NCBI GenBank assembly: GCA_947359465.1
Contig: OX375872.1
Coordinates: 12,780,137 to 12,844,136, forward strand
Length of the DNA: 64,000 nt
Origin: Metellina segmentata
Taxonomy: Eukaryota; Arthropoda; Arachnida; Araneae; Tetragnathidae
Direction: 5' to 3'
Of this stretch, positions 11,959 through 22,951 are shown piece after piece. Each line of letters begins with the position of its first letter. Within the stretch, counting starts at the first letter, position 1. The notes beneath the pieces are model-generated. The model was not told the origin of the DNA, did not search any database, and saw only the letters and a program-made list of their open reading frames with translations. The position numbers and the translations under genes are program-made.

Positions 11959-12400
11959 CGTTTTGAAATGCCTTGAAGATTTTTAAGTTGAGATTTTGAG
12001 CATTCCCCTACTTCCCCTTGTACAATACTTTTTTGAAATACCCTGAAGATTTCCAGGTTTAATTTTGAGTGTTCCCTTAAAATTTGTACAGGACGTGATG
12101 AGGTTTAATAACCCTGAAGAGGTATTTAAAGGCTTAATTTTCAGTGTCCCCTTTACCACATTTTAAAGGTTGTACAGTACGTTTTGAAATGCCTTGAAGA
12201 TTTTTAAGTTGAGATTTTGAGCATTCCCCTACTTCCCCTTGTACAATACTTTTTTGAAATACCCTGAAGATTTCCAGGTTTAATTTTGAGTGTTCCCTTA
12301 AAATTTGTACAGGACGTGATGAGGTTTAATAACCCTGAAGAGGTATTTAAAGGCTTAATTTTCAGTGTCCCCTTTACCACATTTTAAAGGTTGTACAATA
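11959..12400 (+). repeat. Higher-order 221-bp tandem duplication in the minisatellite
   Basis: 11959-12179 and 12180-12400 are almost identical; a third, diverged unit starts at 12401 with the same phase. Each 221-bp block holds three basic units. The near identity against a degenerate background marks a recent unequal exchange or replication slip. Confidence 0.9.
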
Positions 12401-13189
12401 CGTTTTGAAACACCCTGAAAAGAGATTTTCATGTTTAACTTTGACTGTTCCCTTATAGGGGGCTCACCGTTTAGGTTGTATAATACGCTTTGGAACACCC
12501 TGAAGATTTCCAGGTTTAACTTTGAGTTTCAATCCCCATGAAGTTTGTACAGGAAGCTTTGAAACAAACCGAAGATTTTCAGGTTTAATTTTGAATGCTC
12601 CTTTTATCTTGCTGTAAAGGTTGTACGCTGTTTTGAAACACCCTAAAAGTTTTGAGGTTTAATTTTGTGTTCCTTGCCTCCACGTAAAGATAGTAGGTGA
12701 TGTTTTGAAATGCCCTGAAGCTTCCTAATCTTGTTTCGTCACGTTGACTTTTCGAGTTGTGTCCCTTTTTTCGAGGTGCAACCGTTCTTTCAGAATCTCT
12801 TCTCTTGACATAATTCCTTAACATATTATGTACATGTTACGACAAAAGTGAATGATGCAGCAGTGACTACATCAAACCCCGCAAAGTTTCTCAGAATCCT
12901 CTTTGAGAAGTATCGGATTACACGACTCCAAATTAAAATAACACGTTGAATGAGATATTTAGTTCGTGAATGCCGAGTTTGTCACGAGAATCAAGATGCA
13001 TGACGGAAGACAAGTGGTGAACATACTTTCGGCGCTGCAAACAAGGATAGCAAGATCTTGCAACGCATCGCTTCTCAACCGAAGTAGCTTCTGATCCGAA
13101 AGCAGGTGTCCCAAGTGATCAAGCATTGAGGATTACTTGTTTTAGGTGCAAATAATCAGTTTGGCTTTGAAAAACAGTAATGAAAGATC

Positions 13190-13560
13190 GGTAAAAACCG
13201 GTTTCTTAGCCACACTGGAGCGGCATGCGACAGCACATACGACTTGCGTGAATTACTGTTACCGAAACATCTTAACCGGTTTTCGTAGTCATAATGAGGG
13301 AGAATGCAACAATACATGACTTGAGTGAATTACCGTTACCGAAACATCCTTACCGGTTTTCTTAGCCACACTGGAGCAGCATGCGACAACACATACGATT
13401 TGCGTGAATTACTGTTACCGAAACATCTTAACCGGTTTTCGTAGCCACATTGGGGCAGAATGCAATAATACGTACATGCGACTTGGTGAATTACCGTTGC
13501 CGAAACATTTTTACCGGATTTCATAGCCACATCGAAACAGCACAAAACATGCGTCTTACA
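13190..13560 (+). repeat. Minisatellite, five ~79-bp units
   Basis: ACCGGTTTTC or a variant recurs at about 13197, 13275, 13352, 13431 and 13513. Each is preceded by GAATTACTGTTACCGAAACA or a variant and followed by TAGCCACACTGGAGCAGCAT or a variant. Units 2 and 4 resemble each other more than unit 3 does, hinting at a two-unit higher order. Confidence 0.88.
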
Positions 13561-13656
13561 TGACTCCGTTAATGTACAAAAAACTTGCCGGTATAAATGT
13601 GTATTTCAAACAATCTAGTGTCGCAGGACCGATGTTGGGCCAATGTGTGGCCAATG

Positions 13657-13698
13657 TAGTTACAAATCATAATTAAGGCTAATTATGATTTGTAACTA
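13657..13698. repeat. Perfect 19-bp hairpin, 4-nt loop
   Basis: TAGTTACAAATCATAATTA at 13657-13675 pairs with 13680-13698; loop AGGC. It could be a short foldback insertion or a cruciform; no function is claimed. Confidence 0.9.
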
Positions 13699-14110
13699 TA
13701 TTCGCTTCATTTGCTTTGTTTTCAAGGATCAGAGGTCAATTTATATCAGCGATATTCAACATGTGGGAGTGAAACGGTTTGGGGTGATGAAAAGGTTTAA
13801 ATTATGCAACTTCACCGGTTTAGTTTTATAAAACAGGGGGAATATGTGGGCAAGCTGATTGGAACGAAACACAAACAACTTCAAGCTAAGGTTAAAGAAA
13901 CCTTAGAATGATCGACAATGCCACATCCAATAATTTAGTAAGAGATTGCAACATCAAGAAAAAGCAATTCAATATATTTATTTTCATGAATTATATATGA
14001 TGTGAAAAGGTTTCCTTTTCCAAAGTTAAACAATTTTAGCTTTCGTTTTTACAAACTTCAGGAAAAGTAGGCTTCGACTGCAAATCGTCGTAAAAAATAT
14101 TGTCATTTTC

Positions 14111-15655
14111 TACAGCCCTGGAAAAAAGTATAACGTCGGATGAAAAATTGCCAAATATGGAAATCTACTCCGATTTCAACCTATGCAAATTTTTTACGAC
14201 TTAAATTAATGCTACAGAATAATAAACTAAATACATTTGTAAAAAACCCTGATATTTTTTGGATTATGTAAAAGTTATAAAAATGGGCGGATGATAGCTT
14301 GGAAAAAAAGTATAAAGTCGTCTGTTGATTCATCTGAAAGAATAAATAAGCTAAGAAAGCATTTCTCTCCCATTCTAGAAACGAATACTAGTTTCGTGGA
14401 TACATGATTGTTTTATTCTTGTATATTTTAATACAATCCCGAGAGGATTACGCTTATCAAAAACTGAACAAGGCAAAATACTAGCTTTTAAAGATGCTGG
14501 TTAGAGTGTGCTGAAATTGCACGAAAAATTGGAAGATCGAAATCTGTAGTGTTAACCGCCGCCTCATTAGTCTTGGTATATATGGCGCAAAACAGGGAAC
14601 AGGAAGGCCAAAGATAATTTCTCCAAGTCAAGAGAGGCAGATTCAGAGGCACGCCTGTAAGCAAAAATGTCTTCTTTGCATATTAAAGATGAGATGTAGT
14701 TGCCCTGTATCAGCCGAACAATAAGAAATGCACTGCATAGAAATCCTAATGTTGTGTACGAAAAGTTAAAAGCAAAAGCTCCATTTTCTAAGTGGCATAT
14801 TGATTCACGTTAGAGTTTCCCCTGAAACATTCAACGGTTAGCACCAACTGGAATGATGTGGTGTTTTCGGACGAAAAAAGTTTAATTTAGATGGGCCAGA
14901 TGGATTTAAGTTTTGATGGTATGATCTGACGTAAAGAACACCATCTTTTTTCAAAACGCCAATTCGGAGGGGAATCTGTCATGGTTTGGGCCACATTTGC
15001 AGATGGTGGTTCAACTGAAATTGTTTTTGTCGATAACAAAATTAATTAAGTGTTTGTAACAGGACATGTTGTCAGATAGTTTGTTGCCAGTTGCTCCTCT
15101 GCTTACATCAGGTGATTGGACGTTTCAACAAGACAATGCATCGGTGCACACTTCGTGCTCCACAAAATCCTGGATGAAGGTGAACGAGGTAAAAACTCTT
15201 CAATGGCCATTTCGGAGACCCGACCTGAATCCAATGAATAACCTTTCGGGCATTCTAGCTCGAGATGTTTACACGAATGGGCGAGACAGTACAACAGCAA
15301 GTCTGATCTAAAAACCGCAATTAAAAATTCGTGGAACATTGCCCCGGTCACCTTCCAAGCTGTCAAGATCTATGAACTGACGATTAATACAAGTAATATA
15401 AAAAAGAGGCTCCTTCCACACACACATCACTTACTTAAGAATAAATCATATCGACTCTATGCTTTTTTCCAACTTCAACTGTATGGTAATTTCTCTAATT
15501 TCTTATAAAATTTTACATAATGTAACTAAACTTAACTGTATTTTGCTGTGATTTCAATATATCATGAAGTATCCTTACATTTCATAAGACTATGATATAT
15601 ATTTCTTGTCTTATGTCTTTATTTTTGAGACGTTATACTTTTTTCCACGACTATA
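14111..15655 (+). mobile_element. Tc1/mariner (Tc3-like) transposon with two repeat sites at each end
   Basis: The outer ends match as inverted repeats: TACAGCCCTGGAAAAAAGTA at 14111 and its counterpart TATAGTCGTGGAAAAAAGTA, read backwards from 15655. A second, inner copy of the same motif occurs on each side (GCTTGGAAAAAAAGTATAAA near 14297; reverse GTTGGAAAAAAGCATAGAG at 15451-15473). This two-site layout is known from Tc3 and other inverted/direct-repeat Tc1 elements, where the transposase binds both sites. The ends begin with TA. A decayed transposase lies between, with AATAAA at 15440-15445. Confidence 0.83.
14490..15420 (+). pseudogene. Tc3-like transposase pseudogene
   Basis: Recognisable pieces in order: IARKIGRSKSVV (helix-turn-helix, near 14515), GTGRPKIISPSQERQIQR (near 14597), WNDVVFSDEKKFNLDG with the first catalytic Asp codon at 14870-14872, GGESVMVWATFADGG (near 14970), then in the open frame 15066-15311 GDWTFQQDNASVHTSCSTKS (second catalytic Asp in QDNA) and RRPDLNPMNNLSGILARDVY. 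The last motif normally carries the third acidic residue in a form like PDLNPIENLWG; here the E is N. Stops and frameshifts separate the pieces. The family identity is clear; the copy is dead. Confidence 0.83.
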
Positions 15656-15787
15656 GCTCCTGTATGCAGTACACAAAATACCTTCAAATAAATATTTTTT
15701 CACTGAATGTGGTAGTGTGGAATCAGTACCTACTTTAAGTCCTACAATCACGTTCAATCAGTGCCAATAGTTAGAGAAAATAGGTTG

Positions 15788-16055
15788 GTAATTGAATTTA
15801 CGTCCCATTGGGGCCACGCAACGGGCTATTGGCGACGGTCCGGGATCAATCCCGAAGAGAAAGACCCTATAACAACATATCATAACTTTCAATAACGGTC
15901 AAATGACGACGTCAACAACTGAGGTGGCATCCCACACGCCAAACTTCCACGCCACACCAACAGAATGTTTAAGGTCACGACAGACTTCATGCGCAGCAGC
16001 CCACACGTACACGAAGGTGTTTGATTGAGTTTTGAATTCACAACATTGAGGTTGG
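15788..16055 (-). mobile_element. SINE-A, diverged, reverse
   Basis: Recognised by CAACGGGCTATTGGCGACGG, GGTCCGGGATCAATCCC, CGCCAAACTTCCACGCCACA and GTCACGACAGACTT. The head is poorly preserved. Confidence 0.7.
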
Positions 16056-16067
16056 TCGGCGAACGTC

Positions 16068-16278
16068 ACATAAGAGCAGCACAACAAGGCTATTGGAGAC
16101 GGTCCGGAGCAGTCCCGAATGGAAAGATCCTAAGACGCCAAGTAATTTTGAAACAATGTCAGATGACGAGGTCACACCTGAGCTGTTCCTCAAACTTCAC
16201 AACACCACGCCAACGGAAGGGCATTTTAGGGCACGACAGATTTACCGTGTACCAGCCCCCACTACACGACGGAAAATT
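16068..16278 (-). mobile_element. SINE-A, partial, reverse
   Basis: Recognised by AACAAGGCTATTGGAGACGG, AATTTTGAAACAATGTCAGA and TTCACAACACCACGCCAACG. Overlapping forward frames of 119 and 114 codons here are repeat by-products. Confidence 0.7.
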
Positions 16279-16323
16279 CTACAGAACTATAAGATTACAA
16301 ATCACACACAACGCATATTTTAC

Positions 16324-16390
16324 TCTCTTTCAAACAGACATTGTAGAATGTACAAACTTGTTCATTACAACAATGTCTGTTTGAAAGAGA
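16324..16390. repeat. Perfect 21-bp inverted repeat, 25-nt loop
   Basis: CTCTTTCAAACAGACATTGT at 16325-16344 pairs with 16370-16389, with one more base pair outside. Adjacent to a SINE-A. Confidence 0.88.
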
Positions 16391-16902
16391 CTTATTCACA
16401 TTTCTTAACAACACAATCACGTTTCGATTCCAGTTAGGTGGGAGTAATCTGCTTCCATCGACTTAAGAATAATTCCTGGTGAATTTTCCATTCTGAGGAG
16501 ATTGCTGTTCAAACGGATAGTTAAATATAGGCAATTTTTAATCTCTAGGATTGCAAAATATATTCCCGGTGAGTAGGCTTTAGCCGTGCTATACATAATT
16601 TTGAATTGTGATTCTTGACTAATTTTGCGCTAGAGATTTAGTTGTTCTTCGATGTTCGCGACCATGACTTCCTTCTAGACATAGACTTTCCTTCTCCACT
16701 TATCCAAACAGATTTGCACAAATTCTATTGGTTTTCATATCAATGGCAAATTCATCGCTTATTTCAGTCTAAATCCTTTACAGTCACCAGGTGTGGGTGA
16801 TCGCTTTTATATTGAGTTGGTTTGTCGCCCATTTTTAGCTACACAGGGGCAAATTATATCTAGTATCGAGTTGGAATGAAGTCAGTTCGAGGCATACACA
16901 TC

Positions 16903-17395
16903 TCTACTATTATAAAAGGAAGTGTTTCTCTGTGTCTGACGAATCTATGGCACTTACAATAATGAAATTTGTCACACGAGTAGTCCGACTTTTTGTGATT
17001 TTTATGGCCAGTCCGAATTTTAAAATTTAATCTAGAACATTTAATTAATTTATTAGTTTTTTCACCTTTCTTTCTTCTCGGGAAAGGCTTCCTCATAGAA
17101 GAAAGGATGAATTTTGCGAATTTCGACCGCTGACGTCACATTGAAGAAAGGTTCTGCGTTTTTCGTTCTAATGCCTTTGGAACCATGCCAAGTTTTTCGA
17201 TTCTAGCGTGTTTTGATTTACGCTTTTCATTAGTATAACTTTCTTGCTAGCGATTTCAAATTTGTCACGGGCAAAGACTATTTGAGGTTGTCTATCTTCG
17301 CGATCGTTAAAGATAGTGAAAATATCAACGTATTTAAAATCAGTGGAAAATTTCACACCGGATCGATACCTAAAATATTAAATATGATTGTGTAA
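16903..17395 (+). mobile_element. Helitron 5' fragment
   Basis: It starts TCTACTATTATAAAAGGAAG and continues with TGACGAATCTATGGCA, CCGAATTTTAAAATTTAATC and CGATCGTTAAAGATAGTGAA, all also found in the Helitron at 61047. The 3' hairpin and CTAG end are missing, so the copy is truncated or diverged. The right limit is approximate. Confidence 0.6.
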
Positions 17396-18213
17396 CGGGC
17401 ATAAAGGTGGGTCGCATTCTCAAAAAACCAGTGTGTAAAAAAATCATGATTTTTTTATTTAAATTTCTGTAGACCCTATACACTGTTTTGATTTAATTAT
17501 ATATAAATTTGTTGAATAAAAAATTGAGTTTGTGACATGATATGTAAATTAATATTTATTTTAAGTAAAAATCAGAATTTGTGACAGGGTAAATCAATAT
17601 AAACTACTAAAAATCATTGTTTGAACATGGTCCTACATTTAAATAATGAATTTTAAAAATAAAAGCAAAAAGTGACAGACCTAAACTACAGTCTGAGAAG
17701 TAGAATAGAGGACAGAAATAATCAGACTACAGTAAAAATTCTGATAATAAAACTGCCTATAAGCAATAATAAATGAATTTTCACTTACATTTAATTCATA
17801 TTGGATCTTTCTTCCTGATGACATTTTAATGGCTGTGAATGTGTGAAAAGTATATTTTTTTTTCTACTCTTTAATATCTATTGCACACAACAGCTAACTG
17901 ACAAATGCCTCCAAAAACTTTACTTCCCACTGTTTTATTTAGGTAATAAAATCAATCACCCCTTTAGTTTATAATTTTGAATCAAACTGTTGCATAGTTC
18001 CTTTAAGTGTTTATATTATGAGTGTTGTTAATCAGACATGTTCATACATTACTCTTCCTGGCATTTAGATTTATGATGTCATGTGTTGCTAGAGTGACCT
18101 TAATTAATTAACATTACCACCTCAGTTAAATTATTCCTGATCGCATACATAATTTTTAAGATAGATAGAACTGGTTATTAACTTTAGACACGGATTATGT
18201 ATGAGGCGATTCG

Positions 18214-18416
18214 ATTCAAAACCAGCTCAATCCACATTTTTTGTAAAATAGTTTTTTATTTCACAAGTTCTCAATGCATCACCTAGCAAAGCGGTATTGA
18301 CCTAAAGCGGCTCAATTTAGTCTAAAAATGCATTCAAACTCAAAAGTGGCTCAATCCAACGTCAAATGGATGAAATGGAAACGCGTGCGTGTAAATGGAT
18401 TGAGCTGGTTTTGAAT
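18214..18416. mobile_element. Small foldback element with 21-bp perfect arms
   Basis: ATTCAAAACCAGCTCAATCC+A at 18214-18234 is exactly inverted at 18396-18416. Variants of the arm core (GCGGCTCAATTT, GTGGCTCAATCC) recur inside, at about 18308 and 18346. No gene. Weak similarity continues outward (TATGAG on both sides), so the true element may be slightly larger. Confidence 0.6.
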
Positions 18417-18531
18417 TTAAACTCTCATACGCATTCCAATAGACCTACTTTTATTATTAGTTTGGTCGGTGAGTTGTATTTTATGGTGGAAGAGTCGTAT
18501 TTCAACGCCAAACGTCAAGTAACAAACAAGA

Positions 18532-18618
18532 AAAGCTTCGCTGACACAGAAGAGAGAAATACATCCATGGAGGAATCGAAAGGAATCTGACTCGCAGGGC
18601 AAACCCAATGAGCCACGA
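18532..18618 (-). mobile_element. SINE-B, head part, reverse
   Basis: CGCTGACACAGAAGAGAGAA, GGAATCTGACTCGCAGG and CAATGAGCCACGACCCC. Confidence 0.6.
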
Positions 18619-18859
18619 CCCCTTTAATAACTAAAAATATAGAGTTGAGATCCGTGAAATCGCGTACAATCAAGGAATTCTTCAGGAAAGAGTTTTTCAA
18701 ATTGTGATTTCTCTTCGTTTTTTTCTATAGATCTGTCATTCTTAATTTACTTTTCATGTTCGGGTAATCTTAATTGGCTCGTATTTATGTTGAATGGAAT
18801 GGTAAATCTGTAGGTCTGAAAATCCTCCAGAGTCAATATTTATTTGAGAAGGATGACTC

Positions 18860-19320
18860 AGTCTTCTATCTTTACGTGCATGATAGACGCATGTTTTACT
18901 TGTATGATTACCGGGTCTTCCAAGTTTTACTTACATTATTGATGAGTCTTACTTGTATGATTTACGTGTCTACATTTGTTTCACTTCCTTGATTAACCGG
19001 GTCTACATGTGTTTTACTTCTATGATTAACTGATCTTCATGTTTTATTTGCACGATTAACGCGTGTACGTATATTTTACTAGTAATAATAGACGCTTACA
19101 TACGTTTTACTAGTATGGTTAACGGGTCTACATGTATTTTACTTTCTTGATAAACGGATATGTGTTTTACTTCCTTGATTAACGGATCATCATGTTTTAC
19201 TTCTATGATTAGAGTGTACATGTTTTAATTGCATGGTTAACGTATCTATGTATGCTTTACTTGCATGGCTAAGGTGTCTGTTTTAATTTCACGACAATTG
19301 TTCTCTGTATTAACTTGCAT
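18860..19320 (+). repeat. Minisatellite, ~40-bp units
   Basis: About eleven units of the form GTTTTACTTCTATGATTAAC + GGGTCTACAT, with changes in length. A TA/GA dinucleotide run follows at 19325-19362. The short reading frame over its start is a by-product of the repeat. Confidence 0.8.
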
Positions 19321-20175
19321 GTTTATATATTATATATATATATATAAGAGAGATAGAGAGATTTTCCTACTTTAGTAAACAAACAGTCAAAAGATTCATC
19401 AAGCTACGCTTCAAAATCTCAAACCCTAGGAAATCCCATGATTCAACAATTGACACAGATCCCCCCCTTCCAATTAAAAAGTAACTCCCGTTTTATCCGC
19501 GGTATACTCTTCTCGGTGCTAAATAGGCGAATTTTACCGATTGAAGATAGCATTAATCCCAAAGCATTTTCCTGATCACACAGAAGTCGACTAATCCCCC
19601 GAAAGAAGAGATCTTCACACCTACCAAAGCGTCACGTCTGGTTATCTGCAGCTCAGTAAAAAGTGCTTTCCGCTCCATTATCAAGTACCTATTATTTCAC
19701 CGCTGCTATGTTATGCTAGAGATGTTGAACTAAATGCATGAGTTGAAAGAGAGTGAAGCATTCTTTGCATAATGGCTTCACCCCTGAGAGTCCTTGACTT
19801 TTCTTTCTACCACAGACAGTTCACGGTTGAGGAACATACAAACAAACTAGACGGAACTGCGAAAATTTTCCACCTGGCGGTTTGCACCTTTTAGGATGAT
19901 GCGAGACCACAAATCACACAATGCAGCACATATATTTCAGCCATAAGTAGTACGGTTGAGAAACAAAATAAAAGAATTCCGCCCAAACCACAGATAGCGA
20001 GAGGAAGGAAATCGGTGCAAAATTTCACCCACCATAAGGGGAATGCAATCAGAACTCCACGAGATTCGCAATTCATTGATACATAAAGAAATAGTTTCGA
20101 ATTCAGAAGAAGATTCAAAGTAAACGAATTGGACTACTGAATAATTCGATCTCATCTTAAACTACACTTAGATAT

Positions 20176-20280
20176 CGTCACTTAACCGTGATTCAAAATT
20201 AAGGGGTGTCCTTGAATCCCTTCGGGATTGATTCCGGACAGACGCTAATAGACCGTTGTATTGCTCCATTGTGATGAAAA
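20176..20280 (+). mobile_element. SINE-A, 3' fragment
   Basis: CCGTGATTCAAAATTAAGGG then CCTTCGGGATTGATTCCGG and AATAGACCGTTGTATTGCTC mark the 3' third of the family. Confidence 0.65.
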
Positions 20281-20342
20281 ACCGGATAAAAAGATGAGTG
20301 AGATTCAAGTATTTCAGTGATCAAAAGGTTCACGTTTCTTTA

Positions 20343-20447
20343 AGTCTCGTTGTTTGGTTTCTTATAGCGCAATGGCATTTATTTGGCCAGGTGCACCAAA
20401 CACAAGTCAAACAACAGACAAACAAGAAAAGTTTTACCGACACAAAA
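20343..20447 (-). mobile_element. SINE-B, 3' half, reverse
   Basis: TTTCTTATAGCGCAATGGCA, TTTGGCCAGGTGCACCAAAC and AAGTTTTACCGACACAAAAA. It ends where a SINE-A begins. Confidence 0.7.
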
Positions 20448-20451
20448 AGGT

Positions 20452-20757
20452 ATTTTTTTTAATTAACGTCACACTGGAGTTACACAACGGGCTATGGGTG
20501 ACGGTCCAGGATCAGTCCCTTAAGGGAAAGATCCGAAGACAACACGTAATTTAGAACCACGGTCAGATGACGAGGCAACAACTGAGTAGGCACTCACTCT
20601 CCCACACCAGGTCAACGTGAGGACACTTGAGGCCTTAACGGATTTAACATGTAAAAGCCCCCTTTGTACACGACGGTCTTTGGCAGGATACGAACTCGCA
20701 ACCCTTCGGTTGCTAATCCGATGCTATTCCAACCGTACAATCGCGGCCCGCCGAAAC
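20452..20757 (-). mobile_element. SINE-A, head type 2, near full length
   Basis: Runs from AATTAACGTCACACTGGAGT to the reverse of the type 2 head (ACCCTTCGGTTGCTAATCCG). A partial reverse copy (20758-20871: CGGTCCGGGATCAAACCCTA ... CACACCACGCCAACGTAGAG) follows immediately, so the two form a head-to-tail pair. Confidence 0.75.
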
Positions 20758-20916
20758 AGAAACGGTCCGGGATCAAACCCTAGGGAAGAAAGCCGAGGAC
20801 AAAACCACGTAATTTTGAACCATGGTCAGATGACGAGGTCCCAAATTTACACACCACGCCAACGTAGAGTAACTGGTCTCAGGGCGGGTAAGAAAGAACG
20901 CATCTAGTCGAGAAGG

Positions 20917-21681
20917 GTTTCCAACCTTTTTTGCTTGTGGACCCCCAAATACGCATATGTAACATTCTTAAATCAAATATCGGAAGATTCCTGATTCGAA
21001 TCCGGGTCAGTGCATGGATGTTTGTAAGCGTATGGTTGAGAGGCGGCTGATGCACCTTAAATCTGTCGTAGCCGAAAGTCCTCACGTTGGGTTGGTGTGG
21101 AAGTTTGGAGACTGGGGTGCCAGATCAGGTGTTGCCTCGTTATCTGACCGTGGTTCAAAATTACGTGGTGTTGTCCTCGGATCTTTCTCTTTGGGGATTG
21201 ATCCCCGATCGTTGTCAATAGCCCGTTGTGTTGCTCTAGTACGACGTTAATTAAAAAATTACAATTACCTAAATGAAATATTTATTTGTAGGTTAGAAAA
21301 AGCGAATAATTAAACAAATTTTTCAAAAAATATTTATTTGGTAAGTTATAAAAGACAATAATTAAACAAAATTCTAATGTATAAAAACGTAAATTACAAA
21401 TTTTGAAATTTTTAACTGACAAAATTAATATTAACTACAAATATTTAGTGTTGGAAATGCTTGTAGTCACGAATGAAAACATAGTTCACTAGAACAATAT
21501 CGTTCAATAACACAAACCAATAAATTTCTCAATAGAATGATTTGGTAATTTTTAATTAACGTCGTACTAGAGCAACACAACAGGCTATTGACGACTGTCC
21601 GGGATTACAATACAATTTTTTTTTCCTTGTGGACCCCCTCAAAGTTTCTATGGGAACCCGGTTGGGAAACGCCGACCTATA
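20917..21681. mobile_element. hAT-like non-autonomous element holding SINE-A insertions
   Basis: The left end reads GGGTTTCCAACCTTTTTTGC with GTGGACCCCC following. The right end, reversed, reads GGCGTTTCCCAACCGGGTTC, and GTGGACCCCC also occurs near it in the same direction as at the left. Two SINE-A pieces (20979-21257, 21548-21606) lie inside. End similarity is only about 14 bp and no target duplication was fixed, so this is tentative. Confidence 0.35.
20979..21257 (+). mobile_element. SINE-A, head type 1, 5' truncated
   Basis: Starts inside the head (AAGATTCCTGATTCGAATCC) and is well preserved to TACGACGTTAATTAAAAAAT. The A box is missing. A short reverse tail piece of the same family is at 21548-21606. 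Confidence 0.82.
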
Positions 21682-22475
21682 CAAAGGGTCGTGTATCTGG
21701 CCAGGAAAACGTTTTCTGAAGCTATGTCTGATCTGCGGGGTGGGGTACCTTTATGGAGGGTCACATTTAGACAGTTAAGCAATTTGCGCGCTGGAGGTTA
21801 TTTCTTCGTCATAAAATCCTTCGGCGTGCAGCGTCTTGCCGGTAGGAAACAACATTTTGCTATAACAAAAACATTTGGAATGCCGTATCTGGACCGTGGG
21901 CCTAACAAAAACATTCGAAGGGTCACATCTCATCTGTGGGTCTCACGAAAACATTTGGAGGGCAGCGGGTCTCATTAAAGCATTCCGAAGGCCACATCTC
22001 GTCTTCGGACCAGACAAAAACATTTGGAGGGCCGTATTTGGACCTCGGGTATATATATTTTTTTGCAATTTATTTTTAATTAACGTCGTTTTAGAGCAAC
22101 ACGAGCTATTGACGACGGTCCGGGATCAATCCCACCAAGGGAAAGATCCAAGAACACTACCAGGTCATTTTGAACCAGGTTAGATGACGAGGCAACACCT
22201 AGAGCTGGCGCCCCTCTCCAAACTTCCACACCAACCCAACGACTTTCGGCCACGACAGATTTAAAGTGCACCAGCCGCCTCTACACCATACGCTTACAAA
22301 CATCCATTCAGTGACCCGGAACTTTCCAATCTAGAGGCTAACACCTTAACCACCAGGTTGGTCGGCACAAAAACATTTGGAGAGCAGTAGCTGGTCCGCG
22401 GTATCTACTCTGTGTAAACCTATCCGGAGGGCAAATGTGAACCGTAACTGGACCCCCGCGGTAAACATATATACT
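21672..22475 (+). repeat. Dispersed minisatellite M1, copy 1, interrupted by a SINE-A
   Basis: Units of ~45 bp contain AAAACATTTGGAGGGC and CGTATCTGGTCTGCGGG or variants. They run from 21672 to about 22060 and continue at 22367-22475 after a reverse SINE-A (22073-22365). The same family occurs at 30795-31160 and 62085-62950. Confidence 0.75.
22073..22365 (-). mobile_element. SINE-A, head type 1, inserted in minisatellite M1
   Basis: From TTAATTAACGTCGTTTTAGA to the reverse A-box region (AACACCTTAACCACCAGGTT). M1 units continue on both sides. Confidence 0.82.
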
Positions 22476-22500
22476 CGAATATCCTAAGCGAATGGCTCAC

Positions 22501-22668
22501 ATTGGCGGTGTGGGAATTTAGAGAGTGGGGTGCCAGCTCAGGTGTGACCTCGTTAACTGACCGTGGGTTCAAAATATATTCCTCGGATATTTCCCTTCGG
22601 TTTTGATCCCGGACCGTCGCCAATAGCCCGTTGTGTTGCTCCAGTGCAACGTTAGTAAAATACCTACC
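22501..22668 (+). mobile_element. SINE-A, 3' half
   Basis: GGGAATTTAGAGAGTGGGGT to CAATAGCCCGTTGTGTTGCT and a TAAAATACCTACCTA tail. Confidence 0.7.
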
Positions 22669-22710
22669 TAGGCGTACCTGTTTCTGTGGACACCCCGTCC
22701 CAACTTCATG

Positions 22711-22951
22711 GGCAGTTGTGGCTCAGTGGGTATGTCCACTGCGCTAGAAACCTTCGAGTTGTGAGGTTCAATTCTTGTTGGGTGTATACCTCTCTTCTGT
22801 GTCAAAAGCCCGTTGTGTTGCTCCACTGTGACGTTTATTAAAAATACCATATACCTCTTTTCCGAGTCAGTCAAACACTCATTGTATGCGTCTATTACTT
22901 GATATTGTATGTTGCAACCAAATATGGCCCTTGCGCCATAAAACCCTAAAA
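22711..22951 (+). mobile_element. SINE-B, forward, with a SINE-A tail inserted
   Basis: The tRNA-like head GTTGTGGCTCAGTGGGTATG (A box) and GTGAGGTTCAATTCTTG (B box) lead into TATACCTCTCTTCTGTGTCA. A 45-bp SINE-A tail (22805-22849) follows, flanked by a 20-bp duplication with three changes (22785-22804 and 22850-22869). The SINE-B body then continues (TTACTTGATATTGTATGTTG, AATATGGCCCTTGCGCCATA). This gives the order SINE-B first, SINE-A later. Confidence 0.75.

Larger units (their letters stand above)
11655..12720 (+). repeat. Minisatellite with ~70-90 bp degenerate units
   Basis: Units share the pattern TTGTACAGGA, TTTTGAAACACCCTGAAGAT, CAGGTTTAATTTTGAG and TGTTCCC. About a dozen units can be followed. 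They vary in length and sequence except for the exact higher-order duplication described separately. A SINE-B fragment (about 11784-11850) interrupts the first units. Confidence 0.8.

Noticed and set aside
13190..13560. CRISPR-like regular repeats
   Set aside because: Units are diverged with no conserved repeat/unique spacer pattern, and the DNA is eukaryotic; it is a minisatellite.
16025..16437. Overlapping forward frames of 119 and 114 codons
   Set aside because: They lie over a reverse SINE-A and a hairpin. The same peptide strings recur in other SINE-A copies as antisense shadows.
19891..20155. Hydrophobic 75-codon minus frame resembling a membrane protein
   Set aside because: No recognisable family and no splice or start context; hydrophobic frames are common by chance in AT-rich DNA.
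21691..22183. 95- and 102-codon frames
   Set aside because: They follow minisatellite M1 units and a SINE tail.
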